The position numbers were made by a program, and so were the translations under genes. Positions 49,067 through 57,965 of a stretch of 63,743 nt of DNA are shown one piece after another (position 1 is the first letter of the stretch; every line of letters starts with the position of its first letter). The notes below the pieces were generated by a model that searched no databases, was not told the origin of the DNA, and saw only the letters and a list, made by a program, of their open reading frames with translations. This DNA is from Terriglobales bacterium (GTDB lineage: Bacteria > Acidobacteriota > Terriglobia > Terriglobales > SCQP01). The stretch lies in assembly GCA_025451775.1 (NCBI GenBank), contig JANWJU010000108.1, positions 1 through 63,743 of the forward strand, in the 5' to 3' direction.

Positions 49067-49513
49067 ATGCCAACCCGTCACGCCACCGCACAGTGGGAAG
49101 GCACCCTGGCCCAAGGCCGGGGCGCCATGGAGTTTGACGCCTACCAAGGCCAATTTTCGTTTGCTTCGCGGATGGAAAGTGGCCCCGGCACCAACCCTGA
49201 GGAGCTGCTCGGCGCCGCCCACGCCGGATGCTTTTCCATGGCGCTCGCCGCCGCGCTCCTGCAGGCCGGCCACCGTCCGGATCGCATCCGCACCACCGCC
49301 GCGGTGCACTTCGGCCCCGATGGCGGCGGGTTCCAGATCTCGCACATCGAGCTCGCCACCGAAGCCGAAATCACCGGCATTGGCGACACCGACTTTCAAG
49401 ACATCGCCGCCGACGCCAAGTCCTCCTGTCCCGTCTCCAAAGCCTTGGCCGCCACCCGCATCTCCCTCACCGCCAAGCTGCTGCCCGGCGACAGCCTGCG
49501 CCGGGCCGGCTAG
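49067..49513 (+). CDS. OsmC/Ohr-family peroxide reductase
   Basis: A 148-residue thiol-dependent peroxide reductase of the OsmC group. It has the two reactive cysteines in AHAGCFSMAL and SCPVSKAL, plus the conserved opening RHATAQWEGTLAQG and GTNPEELLGAAHA. These enzymes detoxify organic hydroperoxides at the expense of lipoyl or thiol donors. I start at ATG 49067 (PTRHATAQWEG); the longer ORF would run through repeat B. Single gene. Confidence 0.9.
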   Translation: MPTRHATAQWEGTLAQGRGAMEFDAYQGQFSFASRMESGPGTNPEELLGAAHAGCFSMALAAALLQAGHRPDRIRTTAAVHFGPDGGGFQISHIELATEAEITGIGDTDFQDIAADAKSSCPVSKALAATRISLTAKLLPGDSLRRAG

Positions 49514-49573
49514 GTAGCTCGCCCACCGGCGGCGTGTCACAATTCAACTCGGGGAAGCGTTGTTCCCAGTAGT

Positions 49574-50182
49574 ATGGGAACGCTCGACTGGATGGAGAAG
49601 CTGGGCGAATTCGAGGCGGTGGCCACCCCCGCCGGAACGGCGGCGGCTTCGGCGGCGGCTTGGCCGGAAGCGGTATTCGCTGGGCTGTTCCGGGAGCATT
49701 ATGCGCATGTGGTGGGAGTGGCGGCGCAGGTGGTGGGCGAGCGCGCGCAGGCGGAAGAGATTGCCGACGACGCCTTTTGGAAACTGTACCGCCAGCCGCA
49801 GTTGCAAGCACCCGGCAATAACGTGGCTGGCTGGCTGTACCGGACGGTGACGCGTTTGGCGTTGGACCGGCTGCGGAGCCGCAAACGCGCGGGCGCCGGA
49901 CAGCAGCGCTGGCAGAGCGAGACGATGTCCCCCCTGGCCCCTGGCGGCCGCGAGGCCTCCGGGCCCCTGCGCGAGCTGGTGCAGCGCGAGGAGGCCGATC
50001 GGGTGCGGGGCGTGTTGCGCCGCCTCAAGCCGCTGCAGGCCCAGTTGCTGCTGCTGCGCTACAGCGGCCTCTCCTATCAGGAAGTGGCGGCAGCGCTGCA
50101 GCTGAACCCGGCCTCGGTCGGCACCATGCTGGCGCGGGCGGAATCCGCGTTTGAAATCGCGTATGCCAGGAGGGCGGAATGA
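49574..50182 (+). CDS. ECF-type sigma factor
   Basis: A 202-residue sigma-70 family protein. Region 2: FAGLFREHYAHVVGVAAQVVGERAQAEEIADDAFWKLYRQP, then WLYRTVTRLALDRLRSRKR. Region 4: VLRRLKPLQAQLLLLRYSGLSYQEVAAALQLNPASVGTMLARAE, the -35 recognising helix-turn-helix. Its stop overlaps the next ATG (ATGA), so the following membrane protein is its likely regulator. ABC transporter genes follow, which may be its targets. Confidence 0.88.
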   Translation: MGTLDWMEKLGEFEAVATPAGTAAASAAAWPEAVFAGLFREHYAHVVGVAAQVVGERAQAEEIADDAFWKLYRQPQLQAPGNNVAGWLYRTVTRLALDRLRSRKRAGAGQQRWQSETMSPLAPGGREASGPLRELVQREEADRVRGVLRRLKPLQAQLLLLRYSGLSYQEVAAALQLNPASVGTMLARAESAFEIAYARRAE

Positions 50183-51267
50183 GCGAGGCAAGGAAGCAGG
50201 AACAACCGTTCACGGCCCAGGTCGCGGCCCAGGTCGCGGCGCGATTCACGGCGATCGCCCCGCCGCCGGCGATGGGGCCGGAAGCCGAGGCGGAGGCGGT
50301 CGAGCGTGCCTGGGCACGGTTGTGCGCGCGCCGGACGGCGCACGCCACGCCGCGCAGCTGGTCATTGCTGTCGCGGCCGGCGTGGCTGGGCGCCGCCGCC
50401 TGCGCGCTGTTGGTGGGGACGCTGGGGCTCAGCCCGGCGGCCCGCTCGGCGACAGCGCGGGTGTTGTCGCTGTTCCGCATCCAGCAGGTTGCGGCCCTTC
50501 CGGTGGATCTGACCAGCAACTCGCCGCTGGCCAATCGCAGCACCGCCAGCATGATCCAGCGCATGATCGCCGACGAGCTCACCATCACGCTCAACGAGAA
50601 AAACCAACTCGTTCCCAGCGGCGGCGCCGCCGCCCAGATGGCCGGTTTTAGCCTGCGCTATCCGCTGAGCCTCCCTAGCCCCCAATTCTTTGTCGAGGGC
50701 GCCAAGGACTTTACCTTGACGGTTGACCGGAACCGCGCGCAGTCGATCCTCGATGCCGCCGATGTCACCGGTGTCAATCTGCCGCAAGGCCTGGATGGCG
50801 CCACCATGTCGGTGCATATTCCCCGCGCCGTGGGTGTCCTCTACGGCGACTGCGCCCGCTGGTTGCAACGCAACGCCACCGGCTTGCCCTCGGCCCCCAC
50901 GTCCGGCGCGTGTACGGTGATCGGCGAAGGCCCCAGCCCCACCGCCAGCTTGCCGCCGGGACTGGATATGGCGACCATTGCGGCGGCGGGGCTGCAGATG
51001 ACGGGCATGAGCGCCAGCGCCGCCCAACAGTTTTGCTCGACCATCGACTGGACCTCGACCTTGGTGGTGCCGTTCCCGCGCAACGCCGCCAACTCCCGCG
51101 ATGTCGCCGTCGATGGCGCCAGCGGCATCCTGCTGACCACCTCCGCCACGGCGCGGCAACCGCAGTACGTGCTGTTGTGGACGCGCGGCGGTATGCTGTA
51201 TTCCATCGCCGGTCCGGGCGATGGCAGCCGGGGCCTGACGCTGGCCGCCGAATTGCCCCCGGCCTAA
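50179..51267 (+). CDS. putative membrane regulator of the adjacent ECF sigma factor
   Basis: A 362-residue protein with a cytoplasmic N-terminal part of about 75 residues and one transmembrane helix (AWLGAAACALLVGTLGL). A large extracytoplasmic part with two possible disulphide Cys (YGDCARWL, GACTVIG) follows. The overlap with the sigma gene (ATGA) argues for an anti-sigma role, but there is no zinc-finger anti-sigma motif. Function is inferred only from position and topology. Confidence 0.55.
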   Translation: MSEARKQEQPFTAQVAAQVAARFTAIAPPPAMGPEAEAEAVERAWARLCARRTAHATPRSWSLLSRPAWLGAAACALLVGTLGLSPAARSATARVLSLFRIQQVAALPVDLTSNSPLANRSTASMIQRMIADELTITLNEKNQLVPSGGAAAQMAGFSLRYPLSLPSPQFFVEGAKDFTLTVDRNRAQSILDAADVTGVNLPQGLDGATMSVHIPRAVGVLYGDCARWLQRNATGLPSAPTSGACTVIGEGPSPTASLPPGLDMATIAAAGLQMTGMSASAAQQFCSTIDWTSTLVVPFPRNAANSRDVAVDGASGILLTTSATARQPQYVLLWTRGGMLYSIAGPGDGSRGLTLAAELPPA

Positions 51268-51297
51268 CGTAACCCCAAGGCATCGCAAAGGCATGGA

Positions 51298-52251
51298 TTG
51301 ACCTCTGAGCTCGCGGTTGAAACCCACACGTTGCGCAAGCTCTACGGCCGCAAGCTGGCGGTGAGCGACTGTACCCTGGCGGTGCGGCGGGGCGAGGCCT
51401 TTGGTCTGCTCGGGCCCAACGGCGCCGGCAAAAGCACCTGCGTGAAGATGCTGCTGGGGCTGGTGCGCCCCACCGCGGGCACGGGCCAACTGCTGGGCGA
51501 ACCGCTGGGAGCGGTGGCCGCGCGCCGGCGCGTGGGCTTTCTCCCCGAACACTTTCACTTCCAGGATTGGCTGAGCGGCACCGAACTCCTCCACCTGCAT
51601 GGACGCTTGCTGGGCATGGAAGCTGGCCGCCTGCGCCAGCGCGTGCCGGAGCTGTTGGAACGGGTCGAGCTGGGCCGCCAGGGCCGCAAGCCCATCCGCG
51701 AGTACTCCAAGGGCATGCAGCAACGGGTTGGCCTCGCCCAAGCCCTGCTGCAGGAGCCCGACATCGTCTTTTTGGATGAGCCCACCAGCGGTCTGGATCC
51801 GCTCGGGCGCATGCTGGTGCGCGACCTCATCGCCGAGCAGCGGCAGCGGGGCGCTACCGTGTTTCTCAACTCCCATTTGTTGGGCGAGGTTGAAGTCAGC
51901 TGCGACCGGGTGGCGTTCGTCAAGGCAGGGCGCGTTTTGGAGACACGCGATCTGCGTGCCCCAGAAGCCGTGACCGTGGTGAATGTGCGGGCGCGCTCCG
52001 TGCCGCGCGATGGCTGGGGCCGGTTGGGCATCCAAGGCCGGCGTCAAGACGATGCCAGCGCAAGCGACCCCGCCAAAGGTGGCGACCCCCCCGAAGCCTG
52101 GCGCTTTGAGTTGCCACGGCCCGAGCTGCTGCCGGAGCTGCTGCGATTGCTGGTCGATGCGGGCGCCGAAGTTTTCGAATACACGCCCCGGCGGGATTCG
52201 CTCGAGGAGACGTTTTTGCGGGTGGTGGGCCATGAAGGGGATGGCCAATGA
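51298..52251 (+). CDS. ABC transporter ATPase with repeat-derived stretch
   Basis: A 317-residue ATPase of the ABC-2 export type. Walker A GPNGAGKS, Q-loop VGFLPEHFHFQDWLS, signature YSKGMQQRVGLAQALL, Walker B VFLDEPTSGLDPLG, His switch LNSHLL. It starts TTG at 51298, 30 bases after the previous gene. Residues 256-265 read SDPAKGGDPP and are encoded by a diverged repeat A copy, in a variable C-terminal region (DASASDPAKGGDPPEAW). Its stop overlaps the permease ATG. Confidence 0.88.
   Translation: MTSELAVETHTLRKLYGRKLAVSDCTLAVRRGEAFGLLGPNGAGKSTCVKMLLGLVRPTAGTGQLLGEPLGAVAARRRVGFLPEHFHFQDWLSGTELLHLHGRLLGMEAGRLRQRVPELLERVELGRQGRKPIREYSKGMQQRVGLAQALLQEPDIVFLDEPTSGLDPLGRMLVRDLIAEQRQRGATVFLNSHLLGEVEVSCDRVAFVKAGRVLETRDLRAPEAVTVVNVRARSVPRDGWGRLGIQGRRQDDASASDPAKGGDPPEAWRFELPRPELLPELLRLLVDAGAEVFEYTPRRDSLEETFLRVVGHEGDGQ
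52062..52093 (+). repeat. dispersed repeat A, diverged copy 5 (in frame in ABC ATPase)
   Basis: AAGCGACCCCGCCAAAGGTG then GCGACCCCCC on the plus strand. About 24-25 of the 29 positions aligned match the gene-strand reading of copy 4 (SDPAKSGEPP encoded there, SDPAKGGDPP here). The direct-repeat half of the element is not evident. Confidence 0.55.
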
Positions 52252-53090
52252 AATCCGCGGTCACGCTCATCGCCGCGACCACCGTGCATCAGGCGGTGCG
52301 GCGCAAGCTGGTGCTGATGGCGGCCGTGGCGTGCGGTGGATTTTTGCTGCTCTATGGGCTGGCGTTCGCGGCCGCCATGGCGAACGCCAACAACGTCATC
52401 AACGCCGCCAGCCGGCTGATCCAGCGCGAAGCGGCGAGCTCATTCATGCTGCTGGGGCTCTACGCCGCCGATCTGCTCACCGCCACCATCGCCATCCTGG
52501 CCGCCAGCGACACCATCTCCGGCGAGATCGCCAGCGGCGCCATGCAAACTCTAGCCAGCAAGCCGGTGGCGCGCTGGCAGATCTTTCTGGGCAAATGGGT
52601 GGGCTTCGTGCTATTGCTGACGGCTTTATTGGCCGTCTTGCAGGGCGGCGTGATGCTCATCGCCTGGGGCTTCACCGGCTACTCCGCCCCCAACGTCGCC
52701 TCCGGCTTGGGTTTGCTGTGGTTGGAAATGGTCGTGCTCGTGACCATCACGCTGTTGTGGGGCACGCGCTTGTCCACCCTGGCCAATGGCGTGCTTAGCC
52801 TGGGGCTATTCGGATTGGCCTTCCTGGGCGGGTGGATCGAACAACTCGGCGCCGTGACCCAGCACGTGCGCGTGGTGCAGATCGGAATTGTCGCCAGCCT
52901 GATCATGCCGAGCGAGGCGCGGTGGCGGCGCGCCGCCTTTGACATGCGCTCGCCGCTGTCGGCCGCGGTCAACTTCGGCCCCTTCACCTGGGCCTCGGTG
53001 CCCAGCGGTCTCATGGTGGTTTACGCCGCTGCTTATGCGGCCCTGGCGCTCATGCTCGGGCTGCGCAGCTTCGCCACCCGCGATTTATAG
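52248..53090 (+). CDS. ABC-2 type transporter permease
   Basis: A 280-residue integral membrane protein with six hydrophobic segments. The ABC-2 family loop ASDTISGEIASGAMQTLASKPVARWQIFLGKW is recognisable (S.EI.SG....L..P..R...LGKW). It overlaps the upstream ATPase by 4 bases (ATGA), so they form one exporter of unknown substrate. Together with the sigma factor and membrane regulator this is a four-gene unit. A convergent UbiD gene ends 14 bases after. Confidence 0.88.
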   Translation: MKSAVTLIAATTVHQAVRRKLVLMAAVACGGFLLLYGLAFAAAMANANNVINAASRLIQREAASSFMLLGLYAADLLTATIAILAASDTISGEIASGAMQTLASKPVARWQIFLGKWVGFVLLLTALLAVLQGGVMLIAWGFTGYSAPNVASGLGLLWLEMVVLVTITLLWGTRLSTLANGVLSLGLFGLAFLGGWIEQLGAVTQHVRVVQIGIVASLIMPSEARWRRAAFDMRSPLSAAVNFGPFTWASVPSGLMVVYAAAYAALALMLGLRSFATRDL

Positions 53091-53104
53091 CGGCGCTAGG
53101 TGGC

Positions 53105-54640
53105 CTAAAGCCCCAGCTTGGGCCACAGCGCGTCCACCTTGGCCTTGGTGGCCGCGTCCATCAGGATCTCGTTCGGCCAGGGGCGCTGGAAGCCTTCGCT
53201 CGGCCATTTGCGGGTGGCGTCGATGCCCATCTTCGAGCCGAAGTTGGGGAGGCGGGAGGCGTGGTCGAGCGCATCCACGGGCCCCAGCGTGAATTGAATA
53301 TCCCGCTCCGGGTCGATGTGGTTCAACACCTTGAGCACGACGTCGGCGATGTTGTGCACGTCCACGTCCTCGTCGACCACCACAATGCATTTCGTGAACA
53401 TGGCTTGCCCCAGGCCCCAGATGCCGTTCATGATCTTGCGGGCGTGGCCGGGGTAGGACTTGCGCAGCGCCACGATCATGAGGTTGTGAAAGACGCCTTC
53501 GATGGGCAGGTTTACGTCCACAATTTCGGGAAACTGCATCTGCATCAGCGGCAGGAAGATGCGGCCCACGGCTTCGCCCATCCAGCCATCCTCCATGGGC
53601 GGCTTGCCGACGATGGTGGTGGCATAGATGGGGTTGCGGCGGTGGGTGATGCAGGTGAGGTGCAAGACCGGATACTGGTCGGCGAGCGAGTAGAAACCGG
53701 TGTGATCGCCAAAGGGGCCTTCCAGGCGGCGTTCGTTGAGATCGACGTAGCCCTCGAGCACGATTTCCGCGTCGGCGGGCACTTCCAAATCAACGGTCTG
53801 GCATTTGACCAGCTCGACCGGTTTTTGCCGCAGGAACCCAGCGAGCATCATCTCGTCCAGCGCCGGCGGCGCGGGCAGAATGGCGGCGAAGGTGGTGGCG
53901 GGATCGGTGCCGATCGCCACCGCAACCTGCATGCGCTGGCCGGAGGGCTCAGCCTCGGCCAAAAGCGGCGCCTGCACCTCCGGCAGGCCATGGGCGCGGC
54001 GCGTGATCTCCGCGGCCGCGAGGGGCGCTTGAGCGCGCAAATGACCGCGCAGATGGTCGGCGCCCTCCTTGTGAATTTGCCAGTGCATGCCCAGCGTCTG
54101 GCCGTCGAAAACCTGCAGCCGGTACATGCCGGCGTTGCGGCGCCCGGTGGTGGGATGCTTGGTGAACACCAGCGGCAGCGTGATGTAGCGGCCGCCGTCC
54201 TCGGGCCAGCATTGCAGGATGGGGAAATCGAGCACCGAAAATCCCTCGCGCAGCACCACCTCCTGGCAGGCGCCGGATTTCACCGTGCGCGGAAAAAACG
54301 CCCCCACCTCGGCCAGCACGGGCAGCATTTTGAGCTTGCCCATCAACCCCTCCGGCGGCTGCATCTCCAGCAGGGCGCGGATGCGGGCGGCGACCTCGTC
54401 GGCGTGGTCCACGCCCAGCGCCATCGCCATGCGCCGCCGGGAGCCGAATTGGTTGATGAGCAGCGGCCGGCCGGCGTATCCGGCGGGGTGCTCGAACAGC
54501 AGCGCCGGTCCGCCTTGTTTGCTGACGCGATCGGTGACCTCGGCGATCTCGAGCACGGGATCGACCTCGGCGGCGATGCGCTTGAGCTCACCGGTGCGCT
54601 CAAGAGCGGCGATAAAGGCACGCAAATCGGGGAACGACAT
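53105..54640 (-). CDS. UbiD-family prenyl-FMN decarboxylase
   Basis: A 511-residue UbiD-family enzyme; these use prenylated FMN to decarboxylate aromatic or unsaturated acids. The family's opening DLRAFIAALERTGELKRI, the ISRVD/TVDLEVPADAEIVLEGYV stretch, EGPFGDHTGFYSLAD (with catalytic-centre Arg/Glu/Glu region) and KSYPGHARKIMNGIWGLGQAMFTKCIVVVDEDVDVHN are all present. It may act in quinone synthesis (UbiD or the menaquinone futalosine route). It lies 12 bases after the FAD oxidoreductase gene on the same strand, so it may instead belong to that cluster. No ubiX partner is in the window. Confidence 0.9.
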   Translation of the reverse strand: MSFPDLRAFIAALERTGELKRIAAEVDPVLEIAEVTDRVSKQGGPALLFEHPAGYAGRPLLINQFGSRRRMAMALGVDHADEVAARIRALLEMQPPEGLMGKLKMLPVLAEVGAFFPRTVKSGACQEVVLREGFSVLDFPILQCWPEDGGRYITLPLVFTKHPTTGRRNAGMYRLQVFDGQTLGMHWQIHKEGADHLRGHLRAQAPLAAAEITRRAHGLPEVQAPLLAEAEPSGQRMQVAVAIGTDPATTFAAILPAPPALDEMMLAGFLRQKPVELVKCQTVDLEVPADAEIVLEGYVDLNERRLEGPFGDHTGFYSLADQYPVLHLTCITHRRNPIYATTIVGKPPMEDGWMGEAVGRIFLPLMQMQFPEIVDVNLPIEGVFHNLMIVALRKSYPGHARKIMNGIWGLGQAMFTKCIVVVDEDVDVHNIADVVLKVLNHIDPERDIQFTLGPVDALDHASRLPNFGSKMGIDATRKWPSEGFQRPWPNEILMDAATKAKVDALWPKLGL

Positions 54641-54652
54641 ACAGGAAGCCGA

Positions 54653-55729
54653 TTATAGCGTGCGCCAGCGGGTGGCCGCGACCAGCGGCCCCGCCCAGCG
54701 CGGCCGTGCCAGTCCGCGCAGCGCCCCCTCCTGCAGCCATGGAGGCGCCTGCATCAGCCAGCGCAACGCCGCGCCCACACGGAACGATCGTCCGCCGGCG
54801 CGCCGCAGAGCGGCCGCGTAGGCTTCAGGGCGGTCGAGATGCCTCACCGCCAACTGCGCCGAAAGCAGCGCCCGCGCCAGCCCATCGCCGGTGAAGGGAT
54901 CGACGAAACCGGCGGCATCGCCTGTCAACAGCGCGCCCGCGCGCACCGCCGCGTGCGCTCCCATCATCACTGGCGCCGTGACCACGGTGGCTGTGGCCTG
55001 GCGGCCCGGGCGCAAGCGTTCGGCCAGCGCGGGGTGCGCGGCGGCGGCGGTGATCCAGGCGGAGAAATCGCCGCTATCGGAGAGCGCCCCGGCGGCCTCG
55101 CGATGAATCAGGCAGCAGGCGTTGGTCCAACCGTTTTCCACCGGCGCCAAGCCGCAGTAGCCTCCCCGGAAGACGAACATCTCGACCGCGCTGGATGGCG
55201 CCAGCCCGGCCAACCGCGCTTTCACCCCCACCCAGGCAGATGGCGCCGGCGCGGCTGCCGCCAACCCTGGCAGCCGCCACCAGCGTCCAGCCGCCAGCAC
55301 AATATGGCGTGCGTGATACGTCCCCGCGCCGGTATCAAGTTCGGCGCCGGGCGCGGCCGCCCGATAGGCGGTCACCGCGGTGCGTGAATGCAGCACTGCC
55401 CCCGCCGCCCCCGCTGCCTCCCACAGCGCGGCATCGAGCTTGAGACGGGAGATGCCGCGCGCCGGGTGGGGCAGGTGAAAGGCGGCCCGCCGGCCCCGGG
55501 CCGAAATCCAAACCGCCGAGTCAATGGCAGGAGCGGCCGCCGCCAGACCCGGCACCAAACCTTGGAGCAGCGGCAACGCCTCGGCAGAGACGTACTCGCC
55601 GCAGACCTTGTCCCGCCCAGGCGTGCCCCGCTCGAAGACGGCCACGCTGAGGCCGCGCCGCGCGGCCAGAATGGCGGCCGCCGCACCCGCCGGCCCACCC
55701 CCAATCACGGCGACATCACAGCGCTGCAT
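54653..55729 (-). CDS. FAD-dependent oxidoreductase, geranylgeranyl-reductase-like
   Basis: A 358-residue flavoprotein with an N-terminal Rossmann motif DVAVIGGGPAGAAAAILAARRGL, VFERGTPGRDKVCGEYVS (the CGE loop), and GDAAGFVDPFTGDGLARALLSA (FAD-binding GD motif). The fold matches the geranylgeranyl-reductase/PHBH superfamily, whose members reduce or hydroxylate lipid or polyketide chains. Its start overlaps the stop of the methyltransferase by 14 bases. It probably tailors a product of the upstream ketosynthase. Confidence 0.87.
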   Translation of the reverse strand: MQRCDVAVIGGGPAGAAAAILAARRGLSVAVFERGTPGRDKVCGEYVSAEALPLLQGLVPGLAAAAPAIDSAVWISARGRRAAFHLPHPARGISRLKLDAALWEAAGAAGAVLHSRTAVTAYRAAAPGAELDTGAGTYHARHIVLAAGRWWRLPGLAAAAPAPSAWVGVKARLAGLAPSSAVEMFVFRGGYCGLAPVENGWTNACCLIHREAAGALSDSGDFSAWITAAAAHPALAERLRPGRQATATVVTAPVMMGAHAAVRAGALLTGDAAGFVDPFTGDGLARALLSAQLAVRHLDRPEAYAAALRRAGGRSFRVGAALRWLMQAPPWLQEGALRGLARPRWAGPLVAATRWRTL

Positions 55730-56417
55730 GCTGTGCCTCTGGAGGCCACAAGATCAGCCCCAAGCGATACCGCGGCAACCGCAACACCTCGAACCGCGCC
55801 GCCCCGCTCCCGCCGGCCAGCACTTCCAGCTCCCGCCGCGTGTACGCCTGGGCAACGCTGCGGGGGCCGTCGTGGCGCGTGAGGCGGCTGAATCCCGGAC
55901 TCATGGCCCGGATCGCCAGATACGGCCACCAGCTCCGCTCCAGGTCATTGATGAGCACCCCACGGCGGGCCACGCGCAGCATCTCCTGCAGCAGGCGGGA
56001 GGCCACCGGCTCGCCGGGCTGGTCGTGAAAGTGGTGCAGGAATAAATTGCAGGTGACCAGGTCCAGGCTGGCGTCGGCGAAGGGCAGCCGGTTGGCGTCG
56101 GCCGCCAGCGCTGGCACATCCACGCCCAAGTGGGTCAGCCGGCGGTCGAGCGCGACGGCGGTAACGGTGAGGCCGCGATGGCGGAGCCATGCGGTATTTG
56201 CCTCCATCACCTGTCCGGTGCCGGCGCCCACGTCGAGAAGGGTCAGCGGTTCTGCTGGCAGCGGCGAGACGCCGAGAAAGCGGGTCCACAGTCGGCGCCA
56301 GGAGCTCACGCCGCCAAGATGCCGGTTGATCCACCAGAGATCGCCGAGGCCGCGCTCGATCTCGGCGGGCGTGCCCTCATCGTCGTCGAGCAGTTCGTGG
56401 GCGAGACGCAAGCGCAT
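55716..56417 (-). CDS. class I SAM-dependent methyltransferase
   Basis: A 233-residue protein. Motif I: LTLLDVGAGTGQVMEANTAWL; acidic loop VALDRRLTHLG; ADANRLPFADASLDLVTCNLFLHHFHD; RRGVLINDLERSWWPYLAI. I start at ATG 56417, 14 bases after the ketosynthase stop; the longer reading would overlap that gene in an unconserved frame. It is translationally coupled to the FAD oxidoreductase. Acts on an unknown small molecule, probably a polyketide or lipid made by the neighbour. Confidence 0.85.
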   Translation of the reverse strand: MRLRLAHELLDDDEGTPAEIERGLGDLWWINRHLGGVSSWRRLWTRFLGVSPLPAEPLTLLDVGAGTGQVMEANTAWLRHRGLTVTAVALDRRLTHLGVDVPALAADANRLPFADASLDLVTCNLFLHHFHDQPGEPVASRLLQEMLRVARRGVLINDLERSWWPYLAIRAMSPGFSRLTRHDGPRSVAQAYTRRELEVLAGGSGAARFEVLRLPRYRLGLILWPPEAQHAAL

Positions 56418-56431
56418 GTCAGGCGCCCATG

Positions 56432-57697
56432 TCAGGCAATAGCCGAGAGCACCAGGGCGGAGTTCTTCGATCCGAAGCCGATGCAGTTGCACAGGGCATG
56501 CTGTAAGGCACAGCGCCGGCCCGGCTCGGGAACGTAATCCAGGTCGCACTCCGGATCGGGCGCGTCCAAATTAGCGGTGGGCGGGAGTTGGCCATCGCGC
56601 ATGGCGAGCAGCGTGGCGGCCACGCCAGCAGCGCCGCAGGCCCCCTGCGGATGGCCAATCAGCGACTTCAGCGCCGACATGGGAATGCGGTAGGCGGCGG
56701 CGCCGAAGACCCGCTTCATGGCCCGCGTCTCGATGCGGTCATTGAGCACGGTGGCGGTGCCGTGCAGGTTGACGTAGTCGATCTGCTCCGCCTCCAGCCC
56801 GGCATTTTTCAGCGCCATTTGCATGGCGCGCGCCGGCTCCTCCGCCGACTCCTCCAGCCGGACGCGGTGAAACGCCTCGCACGTCGAGCCATAGCCGGCA
56901 ATCTCGCCGTAGATGCGGGCGCCGCGCGCGCGGGCATGGTTGAGTTCCTCGACCATGAACATCCATGACCCCTCGCCCAGCACAAACCCGTCCCGGTCGC
57001 GGGAGAACGGCCGGGAGCCGCGCTCCGGCGCCTGGTTCCAGGAAGTCGTGAGGATTTTCATCAACGTGAAGGCGCGGGTGATGAGCGGCGACAACGGCGC
57101 ATCGCCGCCGCCGCACAGCACCGCATCCGCCGTGCCGCATTGGATGTGTTGGCGGGCGTAGCCCAGCGCGTCGGTCGAGGAGGTGCAGCCGGTCGAGATC
57201 ATGTGGCTGAAGCCGCGCAGCCCGAAGCGCATCGAAACCTCGCTCGCCAACGTTCCCAGCGTGGATGAGGGGATGGTGTAGACGCTGCACTTCCGGTCGC
57301 GGCCGCTGAAGTACAGCGAGAACTGGCGCTCGACGAACTCGAGCGCGCCCCCGCCGGAGCCCACCAGCACGCTGATGCCGCGGCGCGCCTCGAGGTCCAT
57401 CGCCGCCGGGTCAAGGCCGGCATCCTGAAGCGCTTCAGCGGCGGCGGCCAGTAGCAGCGGCACCACCCGGCTGACGTGAGGCGCGTCCCGCTCTTCGAGA
57501 TGGTCCAAGGGGTTGAACTGCGCCGCTTGGCCGCCGATCTGCACGCTCAGTCCGGCTTCGACAAACGCAGAGATGCGCCGAACCCCGCTCCCGCCCGCTC
57601 GCGTCGCCCGCCAGAACGCCTCCCGGCCGACGCCGTTGGGGCTAACCGCACCGATGCCCGTGATAACCGCCCGCCGAGCTTCCTTGCCTCCAACCAT
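56432..57697 (-). CDS. beta-ketoacyl-ACP synthase (KAS I/II type)
   Basis: A 421-residue ketosynthase with all three catalytic residues: Cys171 in ISTGCTSST, His312 in HGTAT and His349 in KSLIGHPQGA. A nucleotide-free, FabF-like fold is expected; it condenses acyl and malonyl thioesters. It heads a leftward run with methyltransferase, FAD oxidoreductase and UbiD genes. No acyl carrier protein or acyltransferase gene is near, so it must use one encoded elsewhere. FabF housekeeping duty is possible, but the tailoring genes argue for a specialised role. Confidence 0.9.
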   Translation of the reverse strand: MVGGKEARRAVITGIGAVSPNGVGREAFWRATRAGGSGVRRISAFVEAGLSVQIGGQAAQFNPLDHLEERDAPHVSRVVPLLLAAAAEALQDAGLDPAAMDLEARRGISVLVGSGGGALEFVERQFSLYFSGRDRKCSVYTIPSSTLGTLASEVSMRFGLRGFSHMISTGCTSSTDALGYARQHIQCGTADAVLCGGGDAPLSPLITRAFTLMKILTTSWNQAPERGSRPFSRDRDGFVLGEGSWMFMVEELNHARARGARIYGEIAGYGSTCEAFHRVRLEESAEEPARAMQMALKNAGLEAEQIDYVNLHGTATVLNDRIETRAMKRVFGAAAYRIPMSALKSLIGHPQGACGAAGVAATLLAMRDGQLPPTANLDAPDPECDLDYVPEPGRRCALQHALCNCIGFGSKNSALVLSAIA

Positions 57698-57723
57698 GCC
57701 ACCATTAGATGCTCGGTGAGCGC

Positions 57724-57965
57724 TTAAGACACTACAAATCCGAGGGCACGGGCGTTGGCGCGTACTCGCGCATCGCGGCTCACTACCACCACCAGCGCCG
57801 GTGGTTCGCCCAAAAGTTCGACCGTCGCCAGATGAATGGCGTCAACAGTGCGGATGGGCTCAACCGGAAAAGGCCTTCCGGTTCGCGCCAATACCTCCGG
57901 AGTGATGGCAAAAATCGCGCAACGCCGCTCGAAGCGGCTCAGGTCTCGAAACGCCCGTCCCAACC
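57724..57965 (-). pseudogene. PIN-domain toxin remnant (VapC-like, N-terminus lost)
   Basis: About 80 residues of C-terminal PIN-domain sequence remain: FAITPEVLARTGRPFPVEPIRTVDAIHLATVELL, then VVVSRDARVRANARALGF. The N-terminal part that holds the first catalytic aspartate (usually YVDSSALV-like) is missing. The reading frame upstream is the antitoxin in another frame. The break lies near 57960. Without the N-terminus no active nuclease is expected. Confidence 0.65.
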
